The translations under genes and the position numbers were made by a program. From positions 48,664 through 112,663 of the forward strand of contig CAYPTB010000062.1 in the NCBI GenBank assembly GCA_964413535.1: DNA of 64,000 nt, in the 5' to 3' direction. The notes below the pieces were generated by a model. It ran no database searches and had not been told where the DNA came from. It worked only from the letters and a program-made list of their open reading frames with translations. Source of the stretch: CAYPTB01 sp964413535. GTDB lineage: Bacteria; Planctomycetota; UBA1135; GCA-002686595. This document shows, piece by piece, positions 9,010 through 16,553 of the stretch; position 1 is the first letter of the stretch; each line of letters opens with the position of its first letter.

Positions 9010-10305
9010 TCAACGTCCTTCCGACTCGAAACCCGCGGGCAGCGCGACCGCTGCGGGGTGCGGGAGGCCGGCCTCGCGCAGGAGCGCGTCGATCTTGTCC
9101 TCCGTGCCGCGCTCCATGGGATGCAGGCCGCGGAAGCGCACGCGCCCTTCCGCGTCGAGGATCGCGACGTGCGGGATGCCCTGGATGCCGTACTCGGGAT
9201 TGAAGACCGCTTGCTCGGAGAACGCGACCGTCCAGGTGACTTCCTGCTGGGAGAGGTAGCCGGACATGAGCTCGTGCTCGAGCTCGGGCTTGCCCTGCGT
9301 GTCCGTGCGCGTCCCGTCGGGCGCGTGGTGGGAGCCCTGGAGGCTCGTGACGCCGACGATCGCGACGGGGAAGTCGGCGTAGCGCTCCTTCAGATCGCGT
9401 ACGCGCGGGAAGCTCGCCACGCACGGACTGCACCACGTGGCCCAGAAGTCGAGCACGACCACCTTGCCGCGCAGGTCAGCGAGCGACGCGAGCGGCGTCT
9501 CCGAGCTCGTCCAGGTGAAGTCGAGCGCCGGTGCGACGTGGCCGACGAGCTCGCCGCGCGCGAACGCGCCGTTCAGGAAGACTTGACGCTGCGACAGGTA
9601 GGCCTTCATCTCCGCCGGCGCCTTGTCGCGCGCCGCCGTCATGGCGGCGACCATGCGCAGGCGCAGCGCTTCGCGGCCCTGCGCGAACGAATCGCCCTCG
9701 AGCGCGAGCAGGCCTTCGAGCAGGTTCGGGAACTCGGACACGACTTGCGGGGGCAGGTCCCCCGTCATGTAGGGCGCGAGCGCGACGACGTCCGGGAAGA
9801 CCCCGGCGAGGACGTCCGGCTCGAGATTGCCGACGGCGCCGAAGATCTCGCCGGCGCGCCCCGTGGCGAGAGCACCCGCGAGCCCCGGGTGGCGCAGCGC
9901 CGCGCGCACGGGCTCTTCGTCCGCCGCATCCTCCATGACGGTGAGGAGCAGGACCGCCGCCACGGCGCCGTCGGGCGTCTCGGCCGCAGCGAAGGACGCG
10001 AGGCGTGCGCGCGCGTCCGCTTCCCGCCCCGCGTAGCTGATCAGGCGCGCGTTCGCGAGCCTCTCGATGTCCGCGAAGGACAACGCTCTGAAGTCGCACC
10101 CCTCGAGGGCGGCGCGCGCCTTCGTCCGAACCCGCTCGAACGTGAGGCGATCCCCGCTCGCGAGGGTCGACTTCATCCACTCCTCGAACGTCTCGATCGC
10201 CGTCCGAACGGCGGGGGAGCTCTCCTGCGCGGCGGCCGAGCGCAACGGATGGGAAATGAGCAGCGCGAGGGCGGCTCCGAAGGCGATCAAGGCGGAGTGC
10301 TTCAT
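9010..10305 (-). CDS. Exported TlpA-like thioredoxin-fold protein
   Basis: 431 residues from the ATG at 10305; an in-frame ATG at 10317 is possible, but the later one gives a cleaner signal peptide (MKHSALIAFGAALALLISHP, then SAAAQ). Residues about 30-250 are all-alpha and unrecognised. The C-terminal part (about 255-420) is a TlpA/ResA-type thioredoxin domain: GKVVVLDFWATWCSPCVASF with the redox pair C292/C295. The family's cis-Pro element IQGIPHVAILDAEG follows. Such proteins reduce or exchange disulfides in exported proteins, as in cytochrome c maturation, but no c-type cytochrome gene is nearby. The gene converges with the sulfatase gene. The fusion to a long helical N-terminal domain is common in Planctomycetota-type TlpA homologues. 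Confidence 0.85.
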   Translation of the reverse strand: MKHSALIAFGAALALLISHPLRSAAAQESSPAVRTAIETFEEWMKSTLASGDRLTFERVRTKARAALEGCDFRALSFADIERLANARLISYAGREADARARLASFAAAETPDGAVAAVLLLTVMEDAADEEPVRAALRHPGLAGALATGRAGEIFGAVGNLEPDVLAGVFPDVVALAPYMTGDLPPQVVSEFPNLLEGLLALEGDSFAQGREALRLRMVAAMTAARDKAPAEMKAYLSQRQVFLNGAFARGELVGHVAPALDFTWTSSETPLASLADLRGKVVVLDFWATWCSPCVASFPRVRDLKERYADFPVAIVGVTSLQGSHHAPDGTRTDTQGKPELEHELMSGYLSQQEVTWTVAFSEQAVFNPEYGIQGIPHVAILDAEGRVRFRGLHPMERGTEDKIDALLREAGLPHPAAVALPAGFESEGR

Positions 10306-10444
10306 GGCCCGGGCCATTGTAGGGTCCGCTGCGCTTCACGCCGCTTGCGACCACCACCGTTGCCGAGGCGCGGGATTCCCCTTGCAGGGTCTCCGCCTTC
10401 CGTTAAAACGGCCCGCCCCCGGCCACGGGAGCGGGACCCAGCGC

Positions 10445-11134
10445 GTGAAGCTCTCGATCGTCATCCCGATCTACAACGAGGAGGGCACGCTGGAGCGGCT
10501 CGTCTCGCGCGTGCAGGCGACGCCCTACGAGAAGGAAGTCTTGCTCGTCGACGACTGCTCGAGCGATGGGAGCCCCGCCATCATGGAAGCGCTCGCGGCG
10601 CGCTGGGACAACGTCCGCTGCTTCCACCACGCCGAGAACCAGGGCAAGGGCGGAGCGCTCGCAACGGGCTTCCGCGAGGTGACGGGCGACGTCGTCATCA
10701 TCCAGGACGCCGACCTCGAGTACGACCCCAGCGACTACCCCGATCTCCTGCGCCCCATCGAGGACGGTCTCGCCGACGTCGTGTACGGCAGCCGCTTCAT
10801 GGGCGGACGCTACGTGCGCGTGCACCTGTTCTGGCACTACGTCGGCAACCGCTTCCTCACACTGCTCTCGAACTGCTTCACCAACCTGAACCTCACGGAC
10901 ATGGAGACCTGCTACAAGGTCTTCCGCGCCGAGATCGCGAAGAGGCTCGACATCCGCTCGCGGACGTTCGCGGTGGAGCCCGAGATCACGGCCAAGGTGG
11001 CGAAGCTGCGCGCGCGCGTGTACGAGGTCCCGATCAAGTACGCCGGCCGCGACTACGCCGAGGGCAAGAAGATCCGCCCGAAGGACGCCTTGATCGCCGT
11101 GTGGGCGATCGTGCGCTGGGGCCTGTTCGCGTAG
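10445..11134 (+). CDS. Family 2 glycosyltransferase (dolichol/polyprenyl-phosphate sugar synthase type)
   Basis: 229 residues from the GTG at 10445, the only start that preserves the family N-terminus KLSIVIPIYNEEGTLERLV. GT2 hallmarks follow in order: the nucleotide-binding LLVDDCSSDGS, HHAENQGKGGALATGFREV, and the DxD metal motif IIQDADLEYDP (residues 88-90). Then come VYGSRFMGG and the C-terminal element DMETCYKVFRAEI with FAVEPEITAKVAKL. This arrangement matches polyprenyl-phosphate mannosyl/glucosyl transferases, which make lipid-linked sugars. Those would be donors for GT-C enzymes such as the ones in this window. No transmembrane helices are present, so it is a soluble or peripheral form. 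The gene is divergent from the TlpA-like gene. Confidence 0.9.
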   Translation: MKLSIVIPIYNEEGTLERLVSRVQATPYEKEVLLVDDCSSDGSPAIMEALAARWDNVRCFHHAENQGKGGALATGFREVTGDVVIIQDADLEYDPSDYPDLLRPIEDGLADVVYGSRFMGGRYVRVHLFWHYVGNRFLTLLSNCFTNLNLTDMETCYKVFRAEIAKRLDIRSRTFAVEPEITAKVAKLRARVYEVPIKYAGRDYAEGKKIRPKDALIAVWAIVRWGLFA

Positions 11135-11166
11135 ACCCGCGCCTAGACCCGCGCGGCGACGATCGG

Positions 11167-12204
11167 TCAGCGCGGCTTGCGCAGGATCGTCACCATCCCG
11201 AAGTAACCCTCGAGGCCGTCCTTCTCGCCTTCGTCCCAGCCGAGGCGCTGGGCCATCTCGCGCAGCACCGGCGTGTCGTCCTGGTCGTACGCGACGACCT
11301 CGAAGCCCACGTCCTCCAGCAGACCGCGCTCGAAGGGACAACCGCCCGTCGCCATGGGCAGGTAGCGCTCGCCGGGCGGGTTCTGCACCCCGTAGACGTT
11401 GTAGATCACGAACAGCCCGCCGGGCTCGAGCATGTCGAGCACGGCGCAGGCGAAGACCTCGTCCGCGACGCCGAGGTGCACGAGCGAGCGCGGGTCGGCC
11501 TCGCGTTCGGGGTGGACGTAGCCGCGCTTCAAGACGTTCTTGGAGAGCACGAGCCGATATCCCTCTCCCACGCGTCCGACGAGCTCCGGGTCGGCCGGGA
11601 AGCTCCCGTGGTGGAGCGTGACGCGCCCGCGCTCTCCGTCGCCGGCCGCGCGCGCGCGCGGCACCTGGCCCGTGTCCGAGGGATCCGCGTACAGGAGCCG
11701 CAGGATCTCGCTCACCTCCACCCCCACCGCGTCCGCGCCGAGGCTCGCGAGCATGCGCAGGTGTCCGATCCCGCCGTAGCCGAAGTCGAACACGCGCGCG
11801 CCGTCCACGGACTCGATCCCGTTCCGGCCGGCGAGGTCCAGGGCGCGCGTGTAGGCGATCGGCGTGCCGTAGAACGTGTGGTAGTAGAGGTACTCGTCGA
11901 ACGCGATCGGCTCGAAGCCGGCGAGCTCCGCCGCGCTGCGGCCGGCCGCCTGCTCCTCCGTCAGCGCTTTTCCGCTGGACCGGTTCCACAGGAAGGTGCG
12001 CACGCCCGGTCGGGCCGGCAGGTCGCGCGCGGCGGACAGGAAGGCCGCACCGAGCTCGCTCTCCACGATCGCCGCCAGCGACTCGGCTTCCGCGCGCACG
12101 ACCTCCAACGCAGACGGGGCGCTGGGCGTCGATTCGCTCGCCTGGCGGACGAGCGACGGGAAGACGAGCGACGGGAAGAAGAGGAGCGCGATCATCGCCA
12201 TCAT
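11167..12204 (-). CDS. SAM-dependent methyltransferase-like protein with N-terminal signal sequence
   Basis: 345 residues from the ATG at 12204 (an upstream in-frame start at 12261 adds 19 polar residues). The N-terminus MMAMIALLFFPSLVFPSLVR looks like a signal peptide or anchor. Residues about 130-250 show a class I methyltransferase core: motif I as VFDFGYGGIGHLRML, then GADAVGVEVSE (acidic end of strand 2). Further on, VLSKNVLKRGYVHPE and LEPGGLFVIYNVYG correspond to motifs IV-VI. The glycine-rich loop reads G-Y-G-G-I-G instead of the common GxGxG, but the fold pattern holds. An exported methyltransferase is unusual because the cofactor is cytoplasmic, so the protein may be membrane-anchored facing inward or no longer an enzyme. 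It converges with the GT2 gene, 32 bases apart. Confidence 0.65.
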   Translation of the reverse strand: MMAMIALLFFPSLVFPSLVRQASESTPSAPSALEVVRAEAESLAAIVESELGAAFLSAARDLPARPGVRTFLWNRSSGKALTEEQAAGRSAAELAGFEPIAFDEYLYYHTFYGTPIAYTRALDLAGRNGIESVDGARVFDFGYGGIGHLRMLASLGADAVGVEVSEILRLLYADPSDTGQVPRARAAGDGERGRVTLHHGSFPADPELVGRVGEGYRLVLSKNVLKRGYVHPEREADPRSLVHLGVADEVFACAVLDMLEPGGLFVIYNVYGVQNPPGERYLPMATGGCPFERGLLEDVGFEVVAYDQDDTPVLREMAQRLGWDEGEKDGLEGYFGMVTILRKPR

Positions 12205-12315
12205 TCGGGTGACCTCGCGCGTGATTCTATCCGCGCCGCACGCCGCCCCCGTGCGCTCCACGCGCAGGTAGCGTAGCTCTTGGGTACGGGGCGCTCGCGC
12301 GCGCGCCGTCCGAGC

Positions 12316-12531
12316 TCACGCTCGCTCGCGTCCCCTCGGCTCGCGATCGAATGCCTCTTCGGCCTCCGTGCACAGCCCGCGCTCGAACTGCGCCCGATCC
12401 TCTTCCGAGAAGAGCGCGACCGGGCTCCCGCAGCGCGTGCACCAGGCCTCGTTGGGAGACAGGAGGTAGGGCACGTAGGCCCGGCAGTTCCGACACCAGC
12501 GGCGGTCCGCATAGAAGTCGATCGTGGCCAT
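12316..12531 (-). CDS. Small zinc-ribbon protein
   Basis: 71 residues from the ATG at 12531, preferred over a longer frame from 12615 because the conserved part begins at MATIDFYADRRWCRNC. Two CxxC knuckles (WCRNC and WCTRCGS) about 16 residues apart form a zinc ribbon. An acidic and basic tail (SEEDRAQFERGLCTEAEEAF) follows. Proteins of this size and pattern usually bind nucleic acid or act as small accessory factors; no specific role is evident. It sits between the PDZ lipoprotein and the methyltransferase-like gene on the same strand and may be cotranscribed with them. Confidence 0.6.
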   Translation of the reverse strand: MATIDFYADRRWCRNCRAYVPYLLSPNEAWCTRCGSPVALFSEEDRAQFERGLCTEAEEAFDREPRGRERA

Positions 12532-12636
12532 GGCGGCGAGGGGCGCGGGGTGAGCCCCGATGCTAGCCGCCGCCGCGCGCGCGCGCGGCGAAACAAGAGT
12601 CGTGCCGCGCGCCAACCTGCCTTCGGAGAAGAACTT

Positions 12637-13845
12637 CTAGTGCCGGTGCGACGTCTCGAAGTCGATCAGCCAGAAGAACGTGTACTCGTTGTGGTCCTCT
12701 TGCTTCTCGAACTCGAACATGCCGAGCGGGAAGAGCGAGAGCTCCCACAGGTCGAGCGGCTCGCGCGTGTCGGACGGCACCGTCGTGCGCCAGTAGTTGA
12801 AGCCGAACTGGAAGATGAAGTCGAGGAACGACACGCGTTTCGCGTCCGCGGTCGCGCTGTACTCGAACAGGATCGGGATGTCGAAGTCCGTCTCCTTGCG
12901 CATGTCGTCGATCGGGCGCAGCGCCGTGCTGTGAGCGCCGAGCGGACCTTCGACGGCGAGCTCGAGCGGATCGCCCGTCGGCTCGAGCTCGCCGTTCGTC
13001 GAGCCGCCCGCGAGCTGGGCCAGGTCCTCGAGCGGCCAGCGCTCGTGCGCGACGCGCCGGTACAGCGCCGCGCGCAGGTCCGCGAGCGAGAGCACGGCCT
13101 TGCCGTCGACCTGCTTCACGCGGTCCCCGGGCCGGAAGCCCGCGTGGTAGGCGGGCGAGCCCGTGACGACGCCCGTGACGAGCACCACCGGCCCTTCCGA
13201 GTGCCACACGGCGCCCGCGACGTCGGTCGGCACGTTGCCGACCTGGAGTCCGGTGTAGCTCTGCAACGCGGGCGAGTAGTCGAGCACGATCGACTCCGTG
13301 GCGCTCTTGCGGTCCATCACGGTCTCGGGAATCACCGTCACGGAGGCCGTCTGCTCCTCCGACAGCGGCTCGCCCGGCCGGCGGAAGACGCGCAGGACGA
13401 ACTCGAGCGGCTCGCCCGCCACCGCGCGCGTCTGGACCAGGTCCGAGAACTGATCGGAGCTCGTGATATGCACCCCACCGACGCTCAGGAGGATGTCGCC
13501 GCTCACGAGACCCGCCTTCCCGGCCGGACCGCGCGGATCCACCTCGTCGATCCACACGCCGCGCCAGGGCTCGACGCCCACGGACTCCGCGCGGTTGCGG
13601 GTGACCGCCGAGACGCCCAGGCCGACGCGCGCGCGCTCCTCTTGGGACGACTCGGTGCGGTCGATGCGCGGCGCGTTGCCCCGGCCCGGCCCGGGGTGCA
13701 TGCGCCACGAGGTCTTCGTGCCGTCGGAGAGCTCGGTCTCCGCGAGGAGCAGGCTGCTCCCGGTGCTGTCGTGGTAGTGGATCGAGCGGCAGGCGGCGAG
13801 GCTGGGGAGCAAGCCGAGCAGGATGACGAGGCGCATCGGTGACAT
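12637..13845 (-). CDS. PDZ-domain lipoprotein
   Basis: 402 residues. The ATG at 13845 is backed by a good Shine-Dalgarno (GGAGGA six bases upstream). It opens with a lipoprotein signal, MSPMRLVILLGLLPSLAAC, giving lipidated Cys19. Two PDZ domains are visible: the first around residues 75-155 (VWIDEVDPRGPAGKAGLVSG followed by DILLSVGGV), the second around 225-295 (VVTGSPAYHAGFRPGDRVKQ). No trypsin-like protease domain is attached, so it is a peptide-binding scaffold or a regulator of an envelope protease. The C-terminal 120 residues are beta-rich and aromatic, including FDFIFQFGFNYW-like segments. It follows the sigma/anti-sigma pair by 91 bases on the same strand, which suggests an envelope-stress connection, but that is inference. 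Confidence 0.8.
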   Translation of the reverse strand: MSPMRLVILLGLLPSLAACRSIHYHDSTGSSLLLAETELSDGTKTSWRMHPGPGRGNAPRIDRTESSQEERARVGLGVSAVTRNRAESVGVEPWRGVWIDEVDPRGPAGKAGLVSGDILLSVGGVHITSSDQFSDLVQTRAVAGEPLEFVLRVFRRPGEPLSEEQTASVTVIPETVMDRKSATESIVLDYSPALQSYTGLQVGNVPTDVAGAVWHSEGPVVLVTGVVTGSPAYHAGFRPGDRVKQVDGKAVLSLADLRAALYRRVAHERWPLEDLAQLAGGSTNGELEPTGDPLELAVEGPLGAHSTALRPIDDMRKETDFDIPILFEYSATADAKRVSFLDFIFQFGFNYWRTTVPSDTREPLDLWELSLFPLGMFEFEKQEDHNEYTFFWLIDFETSHRH

Positions 13846-13936
13846 GGGTTCCTCCGTGGTTGGGCGGGTTACGCCGCGCCGCCTCCCGCGGTTCCCGACG
13901 TCTCGCAGACTCTCCGGTTTCGTCGCGAGCGACATC

Positions 13937-15076
13937 TCACAGGCTGCCCCGCTGCTCGGCCTCCGCGACGAGCGTTCGGTTCTCCGCCCACCACGCGCGC
14001 CAGCGCTCGCTCGGACTCGCGGGGGACGCGGGCTCGGAGCTCGCGAAGAGGCGCCCGAGGAGCTCGCGCTCGCGCAGCGCCGCGGCTCCCCCGGGGCGCG
14101 GCCGCGGTGCGGCGAGCGGATCGGCGTCCGCCGCGCCGCGGATCGCGTCCAGGCGGCGCTCGACGAGCGCGGCCACTTCCCGATCGTCGCTCTCGAGCTG
14201 CGAGAGGAGCACGGGAACCACGTCGCTCACGGGGCCGAAAGTCTCGAGCTTCAGGTGCTCGCCCGTGCGCACGAAACGCACGGAAGCCGAGCCCACGGGT
14301 GCGGGCGGCGCGAGCTCGCGCGCGGTCGGCCCTGCGGCGAGCATCGCCCCGCGCTCGGCGTCCGTCGGCTCGACCTCGACGTTCGGGGCGAGGAGCGCTC
14401 GCGTCCGCGCCGCGCGTTCGAGCGCGGCGCCGAGGTCCTCGACGGCCGCGGCCAGGGCGCGGAAGTCGAGGGACACGAGCGGCCCCCGCCGGACCACGCG
14501 CTCGACCCGCTCGACGACCGGACGCTCGACGATCCGCTCGACCTCGACCTCGCGCACGAGCGGGACGAAGCGCGGCACTTCGATCGACCGCTCGACGACG
14601 CGTTCGACGACCACCGGCTCGCCCCGACTGGGCGCGCCTGCACCGCCTTCGCCGACGAGCCCCCCGAGCAGCCCGTCGGTCCCGGAGCGTTCCGCTGCGC
14701 CGCGGCCGCGCAGCGCGAGCCCGAACAGCACGAGCGCCGCGCCGATCAGCAAGGCTGCGGCGTGCGTCGCGAGGCGCCGCCGCCGCAGGCCCTGCGCGTG
14801 GCGACCCGCCGCGAGCAGCGCGGCGTCCTCCTCGCCGGCGCGGGCAGCCTGCGCCGCCGCGGCGTCCACGGCGGCGAGCAGCACGCCCTTCACGTGCGCC
14901 GACGTGCGGCGCGCAGGGGCCGAGCGCAGGTGCCCCAGCGCGCGCTCGTAGCTCTGCCAGCGTGCCGCGCAGACCGCGCACGCCGCGACGTGCGCGCGGA
15001 GCTCGCGTTCGCGCGCCGCGGGCAGCGCGCCGTCCAACCACTCGGAGAAGTGCTCTCGTGCTCGTTCGCAGTTCAT
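13937..15076 (-). CDS. Membrane anti-sigma factor with zinc-finger (zf-HC2) domain
   Basis: 379 residues; its ATG overlaps the sigma gene stop in an ATGA (15073-15076), so the two are translationally coupled. The N-terminus MNCERAREHFSEWLDGALP carries the anti-sigma zinc motif H29-xxx-C33-xx-C36 (with C3), the hallmark of ZAS-type anti-sigma domains. One membrane helix lies at about residues 103-122 (LATHAAALLIGAALVLFGLAL), separating a cytoplasmic sigma-binding domain from an external region. Just outside the membrane (about 153-198) is a striking valine-glutamate-arginine run with repeated VVERV units, probably an extended or coiled segment. The C-terminal domain is helical and unrecognised. 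It should sequester the adjacent sigma until an envelope signal releases it. Confidence 0.85.
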   Translation of the reverse strand: MNCERAREHFSEWLDGALPAARERELRAHVAACAVCAARWQSYERALGHLRSAPARRTSAHVKGVLLAAVDAAAAQAARAGEEDAALLAAGRHAQGLRRRRLATHAAALLIGAALVLFGLALRGRGAAERSGTDGLLGGLVGEGGAGAPSRGEPVVVERVVERSIEVPRFVPLVREVEVERIVERPVVERVERVVRRGPLVSLDFRALAAAVEDLGAALERAARTRALLAPNVEVEPTDAERGAMLAAGPTARELAPPAPVGSASVRFVRTGEHLKLETFGPVSDVVPVLLSQLESDDREVAALVERRLDAIRGAADADPLAAPRPRPGGAAALRERELLGRLFASSEPASPASPSERWRAWWAENRTLVAEAEQRGSL

Positions 15077-15681
15077 GGCGAACCTCCTGCTCGGATCTCG
15101 TTGCCGGCGCGTTCCCAACGCTCGCGGAACGCCGCCCGTCCGCGGCTCACGCGCGACTTGACCGTTCCCGGGGCGCACGCGAGCGCGCGCGCCGCCTCCT
15201 CGTACGAAAGTCCCTCGACGTCGATCAACACGAGCGCCGTGCGGAAGGGCTCCGCGACGCCGAGCAGCGCGGCCTCCACCGCACGGCGCTCGGCGCGCTC
15301 GTCCGCGGGATCCCCCGCGGCGAGCTCGGCCCGGAACGCGTCGAGGTACAGGAGCGGCGCGCGCCCGCGCCGGCGCCCCTCGTCGCGCGCCGCGTTGAGC
15401 GCGATGCCGAAGAGCCATGAGCGAAAGCTCGCCCCCGGACGGAAGCTCGCCCCGCCCCGGAAGCCCGCCTCCGGACGGAAGCCCGCCAAGCCGCGGAACA
15501 CGCGCACCCACACCTCCTGGCTCACGTCGAGCGCCTGATGCGCGTCGCCGAGGCGCCGCTCGAGCAGCGCGTGCACGCGTCCCCCGTAGCGCTCGACGAG
15601 CTCCTCGAACGACGCGCGGCAGCCCTCCTTCGCGGCCGCCGCCAACGCCTCGTCCGCCGCTCCTCCCGCACGCGCGTCCAT
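15073..15681 (-). CDS. ECF RNA polymerase sigma factor with tandem-repeat insert
   Basis: 202 residues from the ATG at 15681. Region 2 includes FEELVERYGGRVHALLERRL, then DVSQEVWVRVFRGLAGF. Region 4 includes LGVAEPFRTALVLIDVEGLS, YEEAARALACAPGTVKSRVSRGRA and a helix-turn-helix. It is followed without gap by a membrane anti-sigma factor. Between regions 2.2 and 2.4 the usual single FRGxASFRSWL segment is expanded into about three units of a six-residue repeat (residues about 68-87, GFRPEA, GFRGGA, SFRPGA), encoded by 18-base DNA repeats. This lengthens the promoter-melting part of the protein and is unusual; whether it alters activity is unknown. Confidence 0.9.
   Translation of the reverse strand: MDARAGGAADEALAAAAKEGCRASFEELVERYGGRVHALLERRLGDAHQALDVSQEVWVRVFRGLAGFRPEAGFRGGASFRPGASFRSWLFGIALNAARDEGRRRGRAPLLYLDAFRAELAAGDPADERAERRAVEAALLGVAEPFRTALVLIDVEGLSYEEAARALACAPGTVKSRVSRGRAAFRERWERAGNEIRAGGSP
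15423..15494. repeat. 18-base minisatellite inside the ECF sigma gene
   Basis: Four consecutive 18-base units (15423-15440, 15441-15458, 15459-15476, 15477-15494), each beginning gaaagc, ggaagctc or ggaagccc. They keep the sigma frame and encode six-residue units (xFRPxA). Divergence between units is small, mostly one to four bases, so expansion looks recent. Confidence 0.8.
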
Positions 15682-15737
15682 CGAACCCTCGGGCTACGCC
15701 GGCCGACCCGCGGCGGTTCCCGCCGGCAAGGGGGAAA

Positions 15738-16553
15738 TCAAGGCGCCCCCGTGCGGGACTCGGGAACGCGCAGCGTGAAGCGCCGGCGCACGAGCTCGCG
15801 GCTCCCGCCGACGAGCTCGAGCCGCAGGAACGGCGCGGCGGGAACCCCTTCCAGGCGGAACGCGAAGCGCCGCGCGCCGTCGGCGAGCCACTCGGCGGGC
15901 CCGATCTCGCCGACCGCCGCGGCTCCCGCCGGCGGCCCCGACGCGAGCTCGTTCACGGCTCCCGCCTTCGGATCTGGGTCCGCGATCGAGACGGAGCGCA
16001 GCCGCGCGAGGCGCGCCGTGGACGGGATCACGACCGCTCCCGCGACGGTGACGCGCCGCGCCGCTCCCGCGCCGTCGAGCGACGCGGGCGCCCGCGCCTC
16101 CGCGATCGAGAGCGCCTGCCAGTCGAGTCGGAGCGCGTCGTCGGGCGGGAAGAGCGCAGCGGGAGCGAGCGCCGCGAGCTCGTCGGCCAAGGCGCGCGGG
16201 TCCTCGGTCGGCGCGCTCGCCTCGAGCAACACGCGCCTCCCCGGGAGCTCACGCAGGCTCGCACGCACGCCTTCTCCCGGGCTCCACTCGAGGACGAGAT
16301 CCGCTCCGGCGTCCCGGCCGGCCGTCGCGCGCGCGAAGACGCGCCCGTCGAGCTCGGCGGCGAGCGCTCGCGCCTGCGCGTCACCTCCCGCGCTCGCCGG
16401 CGGCGCCACCGCGACGTGGAAGGGCAGCACGGCCTCCGCGCGCAGCGCGGCCTCGCGCGGCGCTGCTCCGCCCGCGTGCGTCCCCTCCGACCGGGGCGCC
16501 GCCGCGCAGGCCGAGGCGAGCGCGAGCGCGGCGCATGCGCACGCGCGTCTCAC
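15738..16553 (-). CDS. Putative lipoprotein, function unknown
   Basis: 271 residues. The GTG start overlaps the stop of the FGE-domain gene (GTGA, 16550-16553), indicating coupling. The N-terminus RRACACAALALASACAAAP is a lipoprotein-type signal (ASAC). The rest is an alternation of beta strands and Ala/Arg-rich helices with no recognised motif. A central segment reads RALADELAALAPAALFPPDD, and the C-terminus is beta-rich (RRFAFRLEGVPAAPFLRLEL), like an Ig-type or FGE-accessory domain. Because it is coupled to the membrane FGE-domain protein and lies just before the sigma factor, a shared envelope role is likely. I do not recognise a family. Confidence 0.6.
   Translation of the reverse strand: MRRACACAALALASACAAAPRSEGTHAGGAAPREAALRAEAVLPFHVAVAPPASAGGDAQARALAAELDGRVFARATAGRDAGADLVLEWSPGEGVRASLRELPGRRVLLEASAPTEDPRALADELAALAPAALFPPDDALRLDWQALSIAEARAPASLDGAGAARRVTVAGAVVIPSTARLARLRSVSIADPDPKAGAVNELASGPPAGAAAVGEIGPAEWLADGARRFAFRLEGVPAAPFLRLELVGGSRELVRRRFTLRVPESRTGAP

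Noticed and set aside
9551..10036. Several dense Arg-rich frames opposite the TlpA-like gene
   Set aside because: They lie fully within a well-supported gene and have no motif.
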